A stretch of DNA of 64,000 bases from Drosophila miranda (taxonomy: Eukaryota; Arthropoda; Insecta; Diptera; Drosophilidae), in the NCBI RefSeq assembly GCF_003369915.1, contig NC_046676.1, positions 17,838,001 through 17,902,000 of the forward strand. Reading direction: 5' to 3'. The first letter of the stretch is position 1, and the number at the start of each line of letters is the position of its first letter. Positions 12,606-26,743 of the stretch are shown piece after piece. The notes under the pieces are model-generated. The model saw only the letters and a list, made by a program, of their open reading frames with translations. It did not search any database and had not been told where the DNA came from. The position numbers were made by a program, and so were the translations under genes.

Positions 12606-13927
12606 AAGAATCGAAGAATACTTGAATTATGAAAACGAGTACAGGGTATAGCCGTAGCCTTCCGCATGAGATATTGATTGGCAAAGTTTCCTACCAATTA
12701 GATGATTATTACTAGTATCGCCAGTTTGGTTTCCATTTTTATCCGTTATCATCATTCTTCTTGCTCATCTCTAGTGCCTGCAGGAAGAAAAGCTTCCCGC
12801 CGCACACGTGCTGCTATTTCTATCTCTGTCTTCGTGCGAACTGAAAAGATGAATGAAATGAGTCGACAGACGAGAGCGTTGCCAGGCTCTGCAAAAAAAT
12901 GACCTCTTTTGAGAGAAAAATGACACAGCTTAAAGCTCTGGTTTAACAGCTGTGCGATGTCTGGCAACTTTCGCTTTCGTTTCCTTCCTTCCGGCTTTTG
13001 ATTTGTTATTGAGAGAGCGCTGCTCTCTTGCATGTTAATGTGTGCATGTGGGTGTGTGTGTGTGTGCGAGTGTGTCCGTAAAGTGTGTCTGAGTGTGTGC
13101 ATTATTGTTGGCAATTTCAAAGTCAAAAAACAACAACAATAAGAGCATTATGCGCAGCAACAACTGCGAAGCATTGAGAACAGAACAGGACTTGAGCAGC
13201 AAACGAGACACGACACGACACGAGGCAAAAGCAGCAGCAGCAGCAGCAGACACAGAGGCAGGCCGCGACGACAGGACAACGCCAACGTTATCCTTGTTGA
13301 GAGTTTCGCAATATATTTGTATTGCAGCAGTCTCAACGAAAGCGTCGAACCAACCTAATCGCATCGAACACCCGATTAAACGGTCAGAAAACTTCAGCAA
13401 AAAAATGCAATGAAAATTTCTACACAAATAACAAACAATAAATGAACTAAAAATCAGTTAAAAAAAAAAAACAATTAGTTTATTTGCCAATAAATAAATC
13501 CTTGAGTATAACTGTTGGTCCTGTGCGCACGTGTATCTTGTATAATTCTTGTATAACTTTCAATCAAACTTCAAGCAACAATCTGAGGAAAAGTGTTCGG
13601 CAACTGTCTCAATTATTTGCCATTACTTTAGGTACATTTTTTTTGTTTGCTTGCAGACGGCTGCTGCTGCTTCCTTTGAGCTGAGCTATCTTTAATCAAA
13701 AAAAAAAATAAGCAACAAAAAATCACGCCAACAACCCACCTAAACTTAACCAAACCTAAACCAAGCTCTCTGCTGGAGCACAACTAAAGGCAAACTCAAC
13801 TACGTAAACTCGACTAAAACCTAAGCAGAAGCAGAAAGCTGTTAAAACTTTTACTTTTACTATTACTCGTACAAAACTAAACTAAAGAGGAACTGGCCAA
13901 AAGCCCAGCCGGGGCCAAGTGAGCAAA
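12606..13927 (+). other. Probable promoter and 5' leader of the amino-acid transporter
   Basis: This is the spacer between the LRR gene and the transporter start codon. The part from about 13090 is rich in A and CAA/CAG words with few T runs (for example a CAG run near 13228-13248). Much of 13690-13927 is CAA/AACC-rich, the typical look of a Drosophila 5'UTR. TG repeats occur at 13045-13070. The leader appears to run into the exon carrying the ATG at 13928. The exact transcription start was not found. Confidence 0.35.
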
Positions 13928-16900
13928 ATGAACGACAGTCGACGCAACACGGCCACAGAATTCAGCTACATTCTTCAGCGTCAGGTGAGTCAATGCCAAT
14001 GTCTACTGTACTCCACTGTAATTACACTGTACAATATATGCACTTACAATTACTACAGTTTGATATGAACCAGTTTTTTGGCGTCCCAGCTTGACTTCAA
14101 CCAAGCTCGTACTAGTAGTTCTTTTGTTGCACACTAATTGCACACACTCGGATGCGCCAGCCAACGCAGGAAACCCAACTAATTGCACACACACGGACTA
14201 AACTGGGGGGCTATTACCCAGATGAACCTCTCCCCTACAGCGCTTTGACAGATCTGCTTCGCCTACAGGGCAAATTTAATCAATTTTCGCCTTCTTTTTG
14301 TCCACATTGTGGCAATCTTACACAATTTATATCGTCAACATGTTGTGGCTTGTCAAATGAATTGTTAATAAACAACAGCCCTTGTCAATCCATCAAAATG
14401 TACCCATCCATGGAAACCATCCTGGAAACCATCCTTCCTTCTCCCGCAGGCGTTTTGCATACACCAATCTGGCTGCAGGATTTTGGCAGCTGCCGATGCT
14501 TGAGCCCCGATGCCACAATGGATTATGCTCAATAATCCCTTAAGCTCGTTATGGATTCCATTCCATTCCTTTCGGTTTCTGAAATTGGCTTGCGTGTCCG
14601 CCCACACACACACACACATACAAGCATACACGAGGACGAAAACTGTTAAATCAATTTGTTTCCATTCACCCACTGCCAACTGGCACGGAAACGCTTTCCC
14701 AGCTCTTTCCCAGCGATGTCCCAACCCCAACAGGACCTTTCCCGTCCTCCCCACTCAGGCAATGACACATTACAATCATCAAATCGTGTCCTGATTGAGT
14801 GATAATCCAAATCACAATTCACAACATGCCACGGCCCTGGTATGATTAATGGATAGATCCCACTACACAGGCAGAACAAACAGAAGTGTTCTGAGGATAG
14901 AAATTCGAAGATTCATTGTCTCTTCGATTACCTTTATGGGGCGAGAACATTTGTGAGGAAGGAGCGCAAGGAACTTTTTAGGGACTTTAAACTTCAGTGG
15001 AAAATTTAATTAAGCCTTAAGCTCCCAAGGGTGCCGCTCGCATACTTGATAACAAAATCAATAAGAGGCAAGAGCGAACACGACCTTTAATTACACAACA
15101 CATACTCGAGTGGAGGAGGATTTATGAGGCCTGCTCCATAAACCGATGAGTGGAGCCTGACTTGCACTTGCCTCATCCGCATCCGCATCCTCCTCTCTGC
15201 CGCATCCCCATCCACTTAATCGCCACGTTTAGTATTCAAGGCATGTGGCGTCCTGGCATCTGCTGGCTGGCCTTGGCCAGGCTGGCTGCTGTGCCAGCTG
15301 AGGCATCAAATAAGAATGTCAGCAACAGCAACAGGAACCGTGATAGGGACAGGGACAGGGATAGGGAGAGGGACAATGACAATGACGCCCACGATGAGAT
15401 AACAGAAATCAATGTCAGAGTGGCATCAGCCAGTGCACTGGCTAAACTCGGACAGACTGGGCTTCCCTCCCCCACTTCCTCCCACGCCCCAACAATTAAC
15501 TTCTATTAGAATTTCAAATTGGCCACTAAGCCCCATGAACGTTTAATTCAATCCCAATACCAATCCCAATCCCAATTGACCCAATTAAATCAAACGTCAC
15601 TCGAGCCAAAAGAAGACAACGGAAAACTGAACAGGAAGACCCAATTTAAATAAATTTCAAATCCAATGGCTATTGATGGCTGTCAGCAGACCCAAACAGG
15701 CAGGGAGACTACGTCTACGACTACAACTAAGTGGATGATGGAGTGTGGGTACGGGTGCTCGAGTGGATGAGTGGTGTGTGCGAGGCACTCGAGCTGAAAG
15801 TGAATTGTGGTCGAGCAAGTGTCAAGTGCATATTGTGTGGAGGCGTACCATGTGGCGTATGCGTAATGTCTCTGAAGAATTATGCAATGCACACAAAACT
15901 GTTGCATACCTGGATGGGTTGGAGCCTAGGCTGACAGGCAATCAAAACGAGTCGCAAATCTCATCCGTGGCCCCTGCCTTAAGCCGTCGTCGTGGTCGTT
16001 GGCAGGTTCTTCCATCCATCTCGTGGGGATCTGGGGATCGGTGGGTGGTCTGCATTGTGTGTCCTAAATGGTTTCGATTTCCCGTTTGCCTTGCAAAGCG
16101 ATTTCGGCTCTCTGATGGATTCTTCCTCACCCGCCGCGCGCGCTTTTTTTGTGGGGGAAACAATAAAAGCAAACGCGTTCTGGGCCACTGTGTTTCTGTA
16201 TATGTATCTGTGGCTCTGTCTGCATCTCGGAAATTGACGAGGGAAACGATAAAAAGGAAAGATACTCGTATTCAACCATCCACTGAACCCCGCGCATTTG
16301 CCACAGCAGAAAGGGGAGTGCAGATATATTGTATACACACGTGTTCCATAAAGATACATATATGCGCACACTCGTATAAAGATAGAAAATATATGTATTT
16401 CACATGCGAATAAATTGGGATTGTTTTTTTCGATCCGACACCCCCTCAATTTTGGTATGCAATGCACATATGTATATATTCGTATTCTCGTATTCTCGCA
16501 TGTTTTTGTTATTTTGATTTGATACATATTTTTGTTTGATTTTTTTTATGGGGCATGGAATTGGACTGCTGGTGCTGTGACAGCCCCGCTCAATGGCTAT
16601 GAAGTGAACTCGACTTTAATGGTTAACAATTTGATTCTTATTCATTTCAACAGGGCAGCGATGTGTCCGTTGCCGAGGCCTATGCATTCGACGACTTCAA
16701 CAATTTAATGAAGGTAAAATTTGACCTACATTCCCAGTCATTCTTCTAGTCCCCAGCTGCACTCGCACTGCCATTCGTAGTAGTCCACATTCACATATAG
16801 TACTATTCCTCTTCACATTCATTAAATTCCAAGTGCCGCCTTCACATATACATATGTACCCAGAGAACGAGAATGAGTCAGAGTCAGAGAGCGGAAGGAA

Positions 16901-19900
16901 CATTTCAGGCATTCTGGCCGCGACCTTTTCCGAGGTCTTTTGGGTGGCCGACTGCCATTCGTGGTCCAAATTGCTCTTGGTCTCTGGACATCAAAAGAAT
17001 TTTCTTATTAAGAAATATTTTCCTGTCGCTGCTGTTCTACTCTGTAGACTTTGCCTTCGTGCGCTCATTATTAAATATTGCATCAAACAAAATCTCGTAC
17101 CAGTTGATAATGATGATAAATTACAATCAAAAATGTACCATAATTCTTCGAGGTGGAAAGAAACATTCATTGGAGTGAAGCAAAGAAGAGGTGCCAGTAC
17201 ATAATTTGGAAATAAATACAAACTAAGCCGTCCAAAAGTGAGGACCACAAAAGAAAAGGATAAGCTGAAGCTTAGAACAGAAAATAATACCAGAGATGTC
17301 AGCCACAAAAAGGATTTCCTCTACATGCTTGCTTTTTTGGGGGGAAAAAGGGGAAAGGAAAGCAATAAATGTTGGCCTAGAACTTGAAGAACGGAACATT
17401 GTGTAATATTTGATGCATTACCATGCATAAGTAAGGAAATTCATTCGGATCCCTCTCTCTCTGGAGCTCGTTGTGTGGGTGGGTGGCTTTTGTTGTTTTC
17501 TTAGGCCCTCGCACCGAAAGTTTTGCTGTTGGCGAAGCCATTAGGCAGCCAAGGCTGTCCGAATTCCGACATTAAAAGTGGCCGGGATGGGTGTACGGTA
17601 CGGAAAAGGAACCCCGGGCAGAAGGCAGTCCTGATTGTTTGCTCAACTAATGGCCGCGTCGCCACCAAGGCAAATTGCCAATAGTTGAGACGCTCTCAAC
17701 CACCTCGTGGCTGGTTCTCAATTAGGCTTTTCATGTGGGCTACAGTCGAAGATGGCTGATTAATTGCAGTAGAAAGCAGTTAAAGGGAACGGCAAAAATT
17801 GAATTAAACACTGAAAATGCCAGTCAAAATGTGAAGGACAGGTCGAAACCTACCTCTAGACTGTGCGGCATTTGGCTGCCTTACATGTTTGTGTTTGCTT
17901 TGGCACCGCCAGGAGATAGCGGGGGGAAGCCGGGGTGGGCCATGGGCTCTGTTTGTCTATCCTCATGTGTGCAGGCAGCCCAGGCAACGGCACGGCGGTG
18001 GCAACTATTGCAACGATGTCGCCACTTTTTGTGTTGTGTCAATATCCCCCCCCTCCCAGCCAAAACACAAGCTGCAGTGCAAAAGTTGAGCAATTCCTGC
18101 GGCGAGTGTCACGTTAACATTTTGCCACTCGCATCATTTTGGGTCCCGCCTCCCCTGTTGGCGTAAACCCCATTCACCCCATGTCCATGCCCACCGGCAC
18201 AGTGTTTGCCTAAACGTTTCCATTAAAGTGAAAATTGTTACTCCCATTGTGTTGCTTTCTTTCGTTCTAATTTCATTAGCCAAGCCCGGACCAGCCAAAA
18301 ATATTTGTCCATTTTTAATCAAACAATCTCCTTGGGCTATTGCAGTATCCCTCGTGGGGTATATAGGCACTTGGTTGGGATAGGAATACAATAGAATGAT
18401 GGATGCTTTGGAGATTTATTGATCCCTGTAAAATACAAAACACAAGCTATGGCGAATATATCACAATATAAATACAGGATACATTTGATTCGATCATTAA
18501 GTTGGATGTAGCCCGTTATTTGGGCGTTTGCTGTGCCAGCAACAGGAAATGAGGACGAGAGTTGGAGAGGCAGGAGCAGCGAGTGCGGGGTCCCCAAACA
18601 CATGAGTGTTATTAATTAAAATCGTGCAGTGCATGAAATCGTTTGTTTGCCCACTCTCTGGACCAGGTCGGAATCGTTTTGGCTTGGCGTGATTTCAGGC
18701 TTCTGGATTCTCATGGAGATTGCCTTCAGTGTTTCGGGTCTCAGGTCTCAGTGTTCCTATTTGTGTTTGCGTTTGTGTTTGCCTTCGACAGTGTTTGTCT
18801 TTTATTAGAAAGGTTCTGTTAGACAGGACAGGTACATATATTTGCTAGGATGGCCTGCCTGTGCAGGGGGGACCGGGACCGTATACGTGAGCATCCGAGA
18901 AAGCCCCGAACAATTTTCATCTCTTGTTCGCAGTTTCCTGTTTCTCTGTTTCCCTTTTTTCCATTTTCTTTTCGTTGTTGCCTTTTTCCCGCTTTACACG
19001 CTGATTCCTCAATCGAGTTTCGACTGAGATTTTTTTCGGCCGTTTTCGCTTTTTCCTTTTTAGCAATTAATTGGATTTGCAAGGTTTAATTGCTGACAAG
19101 GGAATGCCGACAAATTATTTATGAGAATTTTTACTGGAAATTCAAGGAGGCTTTTATGTGCATAAATATTCGTTGACTCGGCCCAAAAGTGCGGACAGAA
19201 CAATTGTCCTGCATCAGACTTCCGGTTGCCGGCTCTCGGCTTCTGACTCCTTTTTGATATATGAATAATTCCATTCCCAAAAATATGCTCGATTGCACAA
19301 CGGAAACAGATTTTGTTCATTCATACATATCATTTATTCAGTCATTTATTTATGATAATTTGTGAGGATAGTTTCATTCAGGTTGAGGGACAAGTGGCAA
19401 TAAAAATGTAATGTAGGGGTAATGTTTTCAATGATAAAATAATCAAGTCAACTGGCTATAAATTATCCCGTTTAGTGTGTGGCATTGTTTCTCCCACTCG
19501 TATCGCATCACCCGCTCCATTACGGAGTGGAGTGGGTTCCCAGAGCTTTGAAAGGCGAGGATAGCCCTGCACCCCTGCACCCCTCAGACACGAGATTAAC
19601 GTTGGCCCATTTGCCTTCTCCATTTGCCATTCGACGCGGCAATTTGTTTTTCCTGTGCGAGGGTAGCGTGGAGACGGGGACAAAGGCCAGGAGACAGAAA
19701 ACGGAGGACAGAAACAGGACGTCTGACAACGGATACTTTGTAATTTCATTTGGCCGCAGCTGCTGCTGCCGCTGGTCGCAACCTTGCCAGGATGCTCCAC
19801 CCTTGGCATTGGATTCTTGGCACTGCCCCACTGGCTCTGACACTGAAGTGTGGCGAGGCCCAGGCCCGTTCTTCATAATTAGCCATTTTCTTTTGATACT

Positions 19901-22900
19901 CAACGGCACTTTGCCGGGCGGAATGGGTGTCGTGTCTCTCAGAAGCGACCTTTGACGCCACTTAATTGAATTGAAAGCTCAACTCAACTCAACTCAACAA
20001 TTTGCCTTTGGAAATGTTCATTACCCATCGCCTGTGCCGACACCTTCGCCCACGACAATCATTTTAAAGTAGTGCGCGGAAAATATTTACGTTTCCCCAC
20101 TCTTAAAGGGGGAGCGGAGTGGGATTCTAGTTCTTGATGCGAAACTTTTCCAGCTTTTGTTTGCTGTTTCACTGTTTACTGTTTGAATTCTCCAAAGTTA
20201 AGTTGGGAAAACTTCTTTAATTGCCAGCTAGCTGGCAGAACTTTTCCCCGAATTCGGCTTAATCCCCTCTGCTTTTCATTTTCTCCCTTTTTAGTTATGT
20301 GGGGCTGTAAACGTCACCCCCTGCCCATCCCCATTCCCATCCCCGTCTCCTTCTTTATTCGGGCCACAGCAGCATTGGCCAGCCTTTCGTGACTTTATGA
20401 CGTGGCTGAAGAATTTTATTTATGTTTATGTTAGAGCTCTTGATATAAAATTGTCTTTTATGGCAGCTGGCAGCGGAGGGCGGGTAGGGTGCCGTTGCCG
20501 GTGCCATGCCAGTTGGATTGGTATCGAAACAATGGCAAAAGCAACATACAACTCATACTCTAACCGACACCGACACCGACACCAAGTGATTCTGGCACAA
20601 CCGCAATTTACGATACGGATACGAGCTTACCTTTGGCAAGGATGTTGCGTATACGCAACGCTGGCTGGTGGTAGATGGGGTGGTGGCTCTGGTGGCTTTG
20701 CTTTTGATGTAAAGAGCCACTCGAGGCAATCAACGTGCAATATTAGACAGGGGCGAGCTACAAAGAGAGCACTAGAGAGACCAATTTCTATCTTTCCCCA
20801 ATGCTTTTGTTTCTCCCCTTCCCCATTTCCTAGAACAACCATCAGCCGACACATCAGCAACAGGGACAGCAGCCACAGCAACAACAGCCCCAACAGCAGC
20901 AACAAAATCCTTCCCAGCAACGGCAACAGCCACAGCAACCACAGCATGATGCCACGCTGGTCGACACATTGTCCTCGTTGCCACAGGCCTCGTTCAACTA
21001 TATCAACTCCATTGTAGGCAGTGGCGTCATTGGCATACCATACGCCCTGCACCGGGCCGGGTTCGGCCTGGGCCTGGCCCTGCTCATCCTCGTCGCCTAC
21101 ATCACCGATTACTCACTCATCCTAATGGTGAGTACAGCAAATTGCTCGTTAATTCCGACTAGCAATCGAACTGCGCAAATTGGGGCAGCCTCGAAGCAGG
21201 TTTTAAAGTTCAAATCAAGATAAATCCATTCCGAATGCCATTCCGTTGGGCATTTGGCTATTCTGCATAATCAATGGAAGTCCAAAGCACACCAAGCCAC
21301 CCAACCGCCCACCCATCTGCTCGTGTGTACAACCGTTTAATAGCCGTTCCACTTACAGGTCAGATGCGGCCACATTTGTGGCAGGTTCAGCTATCCGGGC
21401 ATCATGGAGGCTGCCTACGGGAAGTACGGCTACTACCTGCTCTCCCTGCTCCAGTTCATGTATCCCTTTCTTGGTGAGTAAAGTTTTCCGTAGGTCGCTC
21501 CGTGGGTCGGTCGTCTGTCATGCGAGCACACACATTATCCTCCGCCCCTCAATCTCCGCTCCGCTCTTTATAGCCATGATATCGTACAACGTTGTCGTGG
21601 GCGATACCCTGTCCAAAGTGCTCGTTCGCTTCTTCCCCTCCTGGGGCGCCTCGATGGGCGCTGTTCGACTGGGCGTGGTCTTCTTTGTCAACGTCGGCGT
21701 TGTGATGCCCCTCTGCCTGTACAAGAACGTCTCCCGCCTGGCCAGGGCCAGCTTCATCAGCCTGGCCTGCGTCGTCTTCATCCTGTTTGCCGTCATCATC
21801 AAGCTCATGTCCGGCGATTATAAAGTGTAAGTGTGTTGGCTCTTCCCCTAGCTCTACTTCCTATATATATTTATCAATCGACACAAAGCGTGGAAGCTTG
21901 GCAGGTGATAGGTTAATAGTTTTCCTTGATTGGCTGTAGGTGACTTTTTCCGTGAGAATGGGAATAGAGGTTGAAGTTTCCCTAAGAGTGGGTATTAAGA
22001 TGAAACTCATTTACTCCTTAAAACACTAAGTTTTCTCTAAGAAAGAAGCTATACCTTAATTTTTCTTAGTCTTCCAAGACCGATGATAGCCTGAGTTGTC
22101 AGTAACGTTCTGTACCAGGTCAATTAAAAAGATAATTAGCAACTGAAGCCATTTGTTTTAAAAGCCATTTATAAAAATTACCAAACTAAACGGGAACGCT
22201 TAATGATTTATTTGCATTTTAATTACAAATTGTCTACCTCCAGCCACCATCTGAGCTGCAGTTGAGTTAGGGGCTGCGATTGGCGGTAGGGTAGGTGGTT
22301 CTCGGCGGTGGTTCTTTAGTGCCAAGCTAAGTGCCGCTTTAGTGCTTTCAAATCTGTGGCAACTGCCCAGGGCGGTGGCTACTGGTGGAGCTGCTTCGGG
22401 GACGCTCAGCTCATGAAATTTAGCGTTGGGCCACTTGTTTGCCTTTTATGGCTTTTCATTAGTCGAGTCGAGTCGAGTCGAGGAGTCTGTTGCATCGGCA
22501 ACTTAGTTGTATGCATACATACATACCCATGCATATACTATATACATATAAACCAACATAGCTGGGGTGGGGTCCCATGACCAGCAGCTTAGTCGAGCAA
22601 CACTTTCTCTGCCACACTTTTCAGGGCCACCGAAAAGGGGAGCTGCATATTCAGATTCAGCTTCAGCTTTAGTTTCAGATTAAAAAGTGGTTGGGGGAGG
22701 GCGTGGGGCAGCTCGGTTCACCCTTGAATGTTGCGTCTGTTGCGGGGCATAAAATTTAAATAAATTTCCAATTTGCGGCCTGCCCCACTGTTACGTTGCT
22801 TCCTATCTTCCCGCCAGAGCATTTGTTTTTTTGTTTTTTTTGCTTATTCCGTATGCGAACATTTCACGTTTCCCAGAGCCAGCGAAATGTTAATTTGGTG

Positions 22901-24647
22901 TTAACTTTTGAGTAATATTTCTTGGGGAAAAACCTTTTCCTCTTTTTCTCTTCTCCTTTTTACCTTCTCCCTCCTTACACCTTTTCCCCCTCTCTGCTTG
23001 CCCTTTTTTGATGTATTTCCAGAACGGACACTGCGGATTCGTGGAGCTTTGCTAACTCGGATGTCATACCAGCCACGGGCATCATGGTCTTTGGTGAGTT
23101 GCCAGTGGAATCTACACCATTTCCAATTCCATCTCTATCCATCTGTCGAGTGGTCAATTTCGTATCTGGTATTTGTGTTTGTCTGGACTGCAGCTTTCAT
23201 GTGTCATCACAATACGTTCCTCGTTTATCAATCGATGCGCGACGCGACCATGGAGCGCTGGGAGAAGGTTACCCACATTTCGATTGGTTTCGCCTGGACA
23301 GTGGCGGCCCTGTTCGGCATCGCTGGATACTCCACCTTCCGTGCACTGTCCCAAGGTGAGAACGAAAGGGAGGGTGGGAGTGGGAGTGAGGGCTGGGATC
23401 CTGGGATTGACGTAAATTGCATTTAATTGCATTGACAGGCAATTTGTAGAATTTCCTTGTTTTCCCTTTTCCCATTTCCATTTCGTTTTCGGTTCGGTTC
23501 AGTTCTTATCTGAGGATGCTCTATCACGATTGTATGCCTGTGTTCTCCTCAGATCTCTCATCTCACTGTACTGTTTTTTTTCGCAGGCGACCTCCTGGAG
23601 AACTATTGCTGGGATGACGACCTGATGAACTTCTCTCGTGTTCTCTTCTCCATTTCCATACTGCTGACCTTTCCCATCGAATGCTTCGTTTCTCGAGAGG
23701 TTAGCCCACTCATCCTCCTGTTTATTTGCACAGTCCACTTGAGAACATTTTTCTGCTACATTTATTTTCCGCTCTGCTCTGCCACTTCTTTCCGTTTCTG
23801 TCGGCCAGATTGTACGCGCATTAGTCCATCGGTTCGTGCTGAAGGAACCCATCAGTGAGTTTACCCAGGACAAGGACCCCAACTTGGAGAAGGGAGCCAT
23901 CATCGATGAGTACTCGAAAGCCATTACCATGGCCATCGTCTTCAGCGCCTTCATCATATCGCCCATGACCGACTGTCTCGGCTCGGTGCTGGAACTCAAT
24001 GTGAGTATGCTTTTTCGAATGGACCCTTTCCATCCTTGAACCCTAAACATTGTACCCCTGACCAGTAGTCGTCAAGTATGTACTTATACTTCTTAGGGGG
24101 CCGAATCTATAGCCAACAGTGCTAACCGCTCTACTGATATTTTCCAAACAAACCACATGAAGAGATGATAAAATCCCCCCGCATACAATATTTATATTCG
24201 TCAGTAAAGTTCTCCTACTCTTTTAAATCCACAAGTAAAGTTCTCCATTGAGAGCTGAGAAATGTTTATTAACTTTAGCAAACCTTTCCAAGCGATCCCA
24301 TGCTCCCATACACAATTTTAGGCCCTTTTAGCTTTGTACTTTTATGTAAATTTATGTCGGCACTCACACGCACGCATTTTTAGGGTCTCCTGGCAGCCAT
24401 ACCCCTGGCTTATATACTGCCCGGTCTGGCCTACATCCGGATGGAGCCGCACGCCCTCTTCAGCCGCGAGAAGCTGCCCGCCCTGGGCCTGGTGGTGTTC
24501 GGTGCCCTGGTGACCATCCTGGGAGCTGCGGTGCTGCTGCCCGGCCTAATGGGCGATGATTGTCGGTCGGATATTGTGCTGGGCTACTGCCGGCAGGAGT
24601 TCCAGAATGCCACCGCCGATGTGGCCTCCACAAAAACGGTGGATTAG
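13928..24647 (+). CDS. CG13743: SLC38-family (SNAT11-like) amino-acid transporter, 526 aa
   Basis: Ten exons: 13928-13984, 16654-16713, 20834-21127, 21359-21473, 21574-21826, 23023-23093, 23194-23355, 23587-23699, 23809-24000 and 24384-24647. The joined frame is 1581 nt with a TAG at 24645-24647. Residues 1-87 form a hydrophilic cytoplasmic tail with a Gln/Pro-rich tract (about 43-77). The core then begins with the family signature N-S-I-V-G-S-G-V-I-G-I-P-Y-A in the first membrane helix. About eleven hydrophobic segments follow, as expected for the APC/AAAP fold. Members move neutral amino acids across the plasma or lysosomal membrane, usually with sodium. The best family match is SLC38A11; the fly symbol is from memory. 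Introns 1 and 2 (2.7 and 4.1 kb) carry the regulatory space. The short amino-terminal exons could be skipped or replaced in other isoforms. Confidence 0.9.
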
Positions 24648-26440
24648 TCCGGGCGATAGGAAGGGTAATGGGAACGGAATCGAAGCCAAAACGCATTACT
24701 TTAGGCCATTAGTAGTTGCAAATCGGCGGGCTGGGATCATTGTTGTGTTCGTATTTAGGTTTGGAGCTCTTGATTTTACTCTCGGTTTTACAGCTGCACC
24801 TTCGCAAAGAAAGAAACTTGTACCTGAGCCTCAGATACTCAAAAGCACGAGTATCTGTGTAAGTAAGTAGTAGGCAAAGTACTGTATGGTACAGTGGGAA
24901 ATGGGAAGTGATACGAGTGAATCTCAGTACAAAGGCAAGGAATTTTCTCTCTCCCTGATCGAGTAACCCCCATCTGGTTATAATGCACCCGAAAAACAAA
25001 AACCCATTTGTTTGTACATTTCGTTGGATCCCACTTGATGTTGATGTTGTTCAGCCCCAGAATATTGATGTAGTGAAAGTTCCTCGATGTATTGTATGCC
25101 ATAAAAAGCAAGAATTCCAAAACCAAATCAAACCAAATCAAACGAAACTAGAACTAGATGTTATCCGTAGCTTTAGCGTATTCTGAAACTATTTGGGCAC
25201 CAATATACACCTGCAATCCATTCCATTGAGAAATACGAGTATGAATCCCAAGTTGAGAATCAAATCAAAATCAAACAAAGTATTATTAAACCATAAATTT
25301 GTAACTATGTATATGTATAGTATGTATGTTATCGGATCATATTGCAACGTTTTATATATGTATATGTATGTACTATATATGTCTACAGACATACAGACAG
25401 AGAATCGCTTTGGCTCCCAGACACGAAGAAGCTTTATCCAAACATACAATCCTTTCCATATACAAATCTCCTACGCATCGATCGGACAACAGTTTTGAGT
25501 TGTTAACAGCACTGAATTCTATTTTGAATTAACTTATACTTATACATATACACATATACACAGACACTCAGAGATTTATGTATACACATAGATAGGTATA
25601 TTTTTGTACAACTCTTGGTTTATATTGCACGATATTATGTACATAACAACAACTACTGCATTTTTGGAAGTGATTCAAGTTTTTAAATTTGGTCAAACCA
25701 ACAACACACAACGCTCTCTATCACAATCACTCACTTCTTACCTATGCTCTGGCTAAGAGAACCAACCAACTGAAGACACTGCAGACCCAAACCCACGATC
25801 GACTCTACTCTAAGAGCTTAGACACAACATATCATGGCCAAGGAACACAGGACACAACCAAGGGCTTTTCTAAGATACTATTTACAAGATCTACAATAAC
25901 CAACTGAAACTATCGCTTATACACAAGGAAAACGGAAAACGGAAAACAGAAACAAAATTCTCTTGTATATACACTCTATTCTATACAAATGCTTTTTCGT
26001 ATGATATCTCTCATATATATGTATTCCATTCGCCAAACAAATCTCGTTGTTTCTTTATTTCAAATATAGCTACATGGTGTGGGGATGATAACTCTTTAAA
26101 TTAGGGAATACAACACACGTTGTTGATCGAATAGAACCAAAATGGGAATCGAATAAACGTATTATGATTATAATTGTATTATGCATGTACTTAGTACGTA
26201 TCGTATACCAAATTATACCTACTATGCATCTACTATATAGACAATTGTTTAGAACCGAAGTATGTGGAACGATGGATCATAGTATTTGTTGCGAATATAT
26301 AGGAGTTATACTAATTTATATACGAGTGCATACACCAAAGATAACCAAAGCAAGCCAACTCGGATCAAATTTCATTCAAATAATATGTTTAGATAAGCAT
26401 ATGAAATTCAACAGCAAGATATACTTACAATAATAAAGAA
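24648..26440 (+). other. Probable long 3'UTR of the transporter gene
   Basis: AT-rich sequence with no coding exon follows the transporter stop. Canonical AATAAA signals in the gene's orientation occur at 26152-26157 and 26432-26437. The next gene's TATA box is only about 170 bp beyond the second. The simplest reading is a 3'UTR of about 1.5-1.8 kb. An earlier non-canonical site is possible. Confidence 0.4.
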
Positions 26441-26519
26441 TGTATTTTAGAAATATGCTAAAAAAAACAAAAACAAAACAAGAAAAACTGCGGTTTTCCT
26501 GTACAAACATTTCTCCGTC

Positions 26520-26640
26520 TTATCATCCCCGAAGATAGACCGCGCGTTCGTTCCCAGAGGTTTCCGAATTGTGGTCTCTGCTGATAGCAGGAGGCGGTTT
26601 GGGGGGTATAAAAGGCTAGACAGTCCATTGGAGAGTCACA
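26520..26640 (+). promoter_or_regulatory. PPO2 core promoter with GATA and RUNX sites
   Basis: A consensus TATA box (TATAAAAG) at 26607-26614 lies about 30 bp before an initiator-like TCACAGTT, which puts the start near 26638. Within the preceding 90 bp are three WGATAR sites (26520-26525 on minus, 26533-26538, 26582-26587) and one RUNX site TGTGGTC (26570-26576). From the literature as I recall it, the D. melanogaster orthologue is expressed in crystal cells under the GATA factor Serpent and the RUNX factor Lozenge, so this compact cluster fits direct joint control. Binding is inferred. Confidence 0.75.
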
Positions 26641-26743
26641 GTTGGGAAGTCTCATAGCTTCCAGTGACACCGCTCTGGCAAGCAAGTTTTTCTCCTCCTT
26701 CTGATTCTCCTCCCGGTACCAGGTACACCTTCAATCATCCGAC

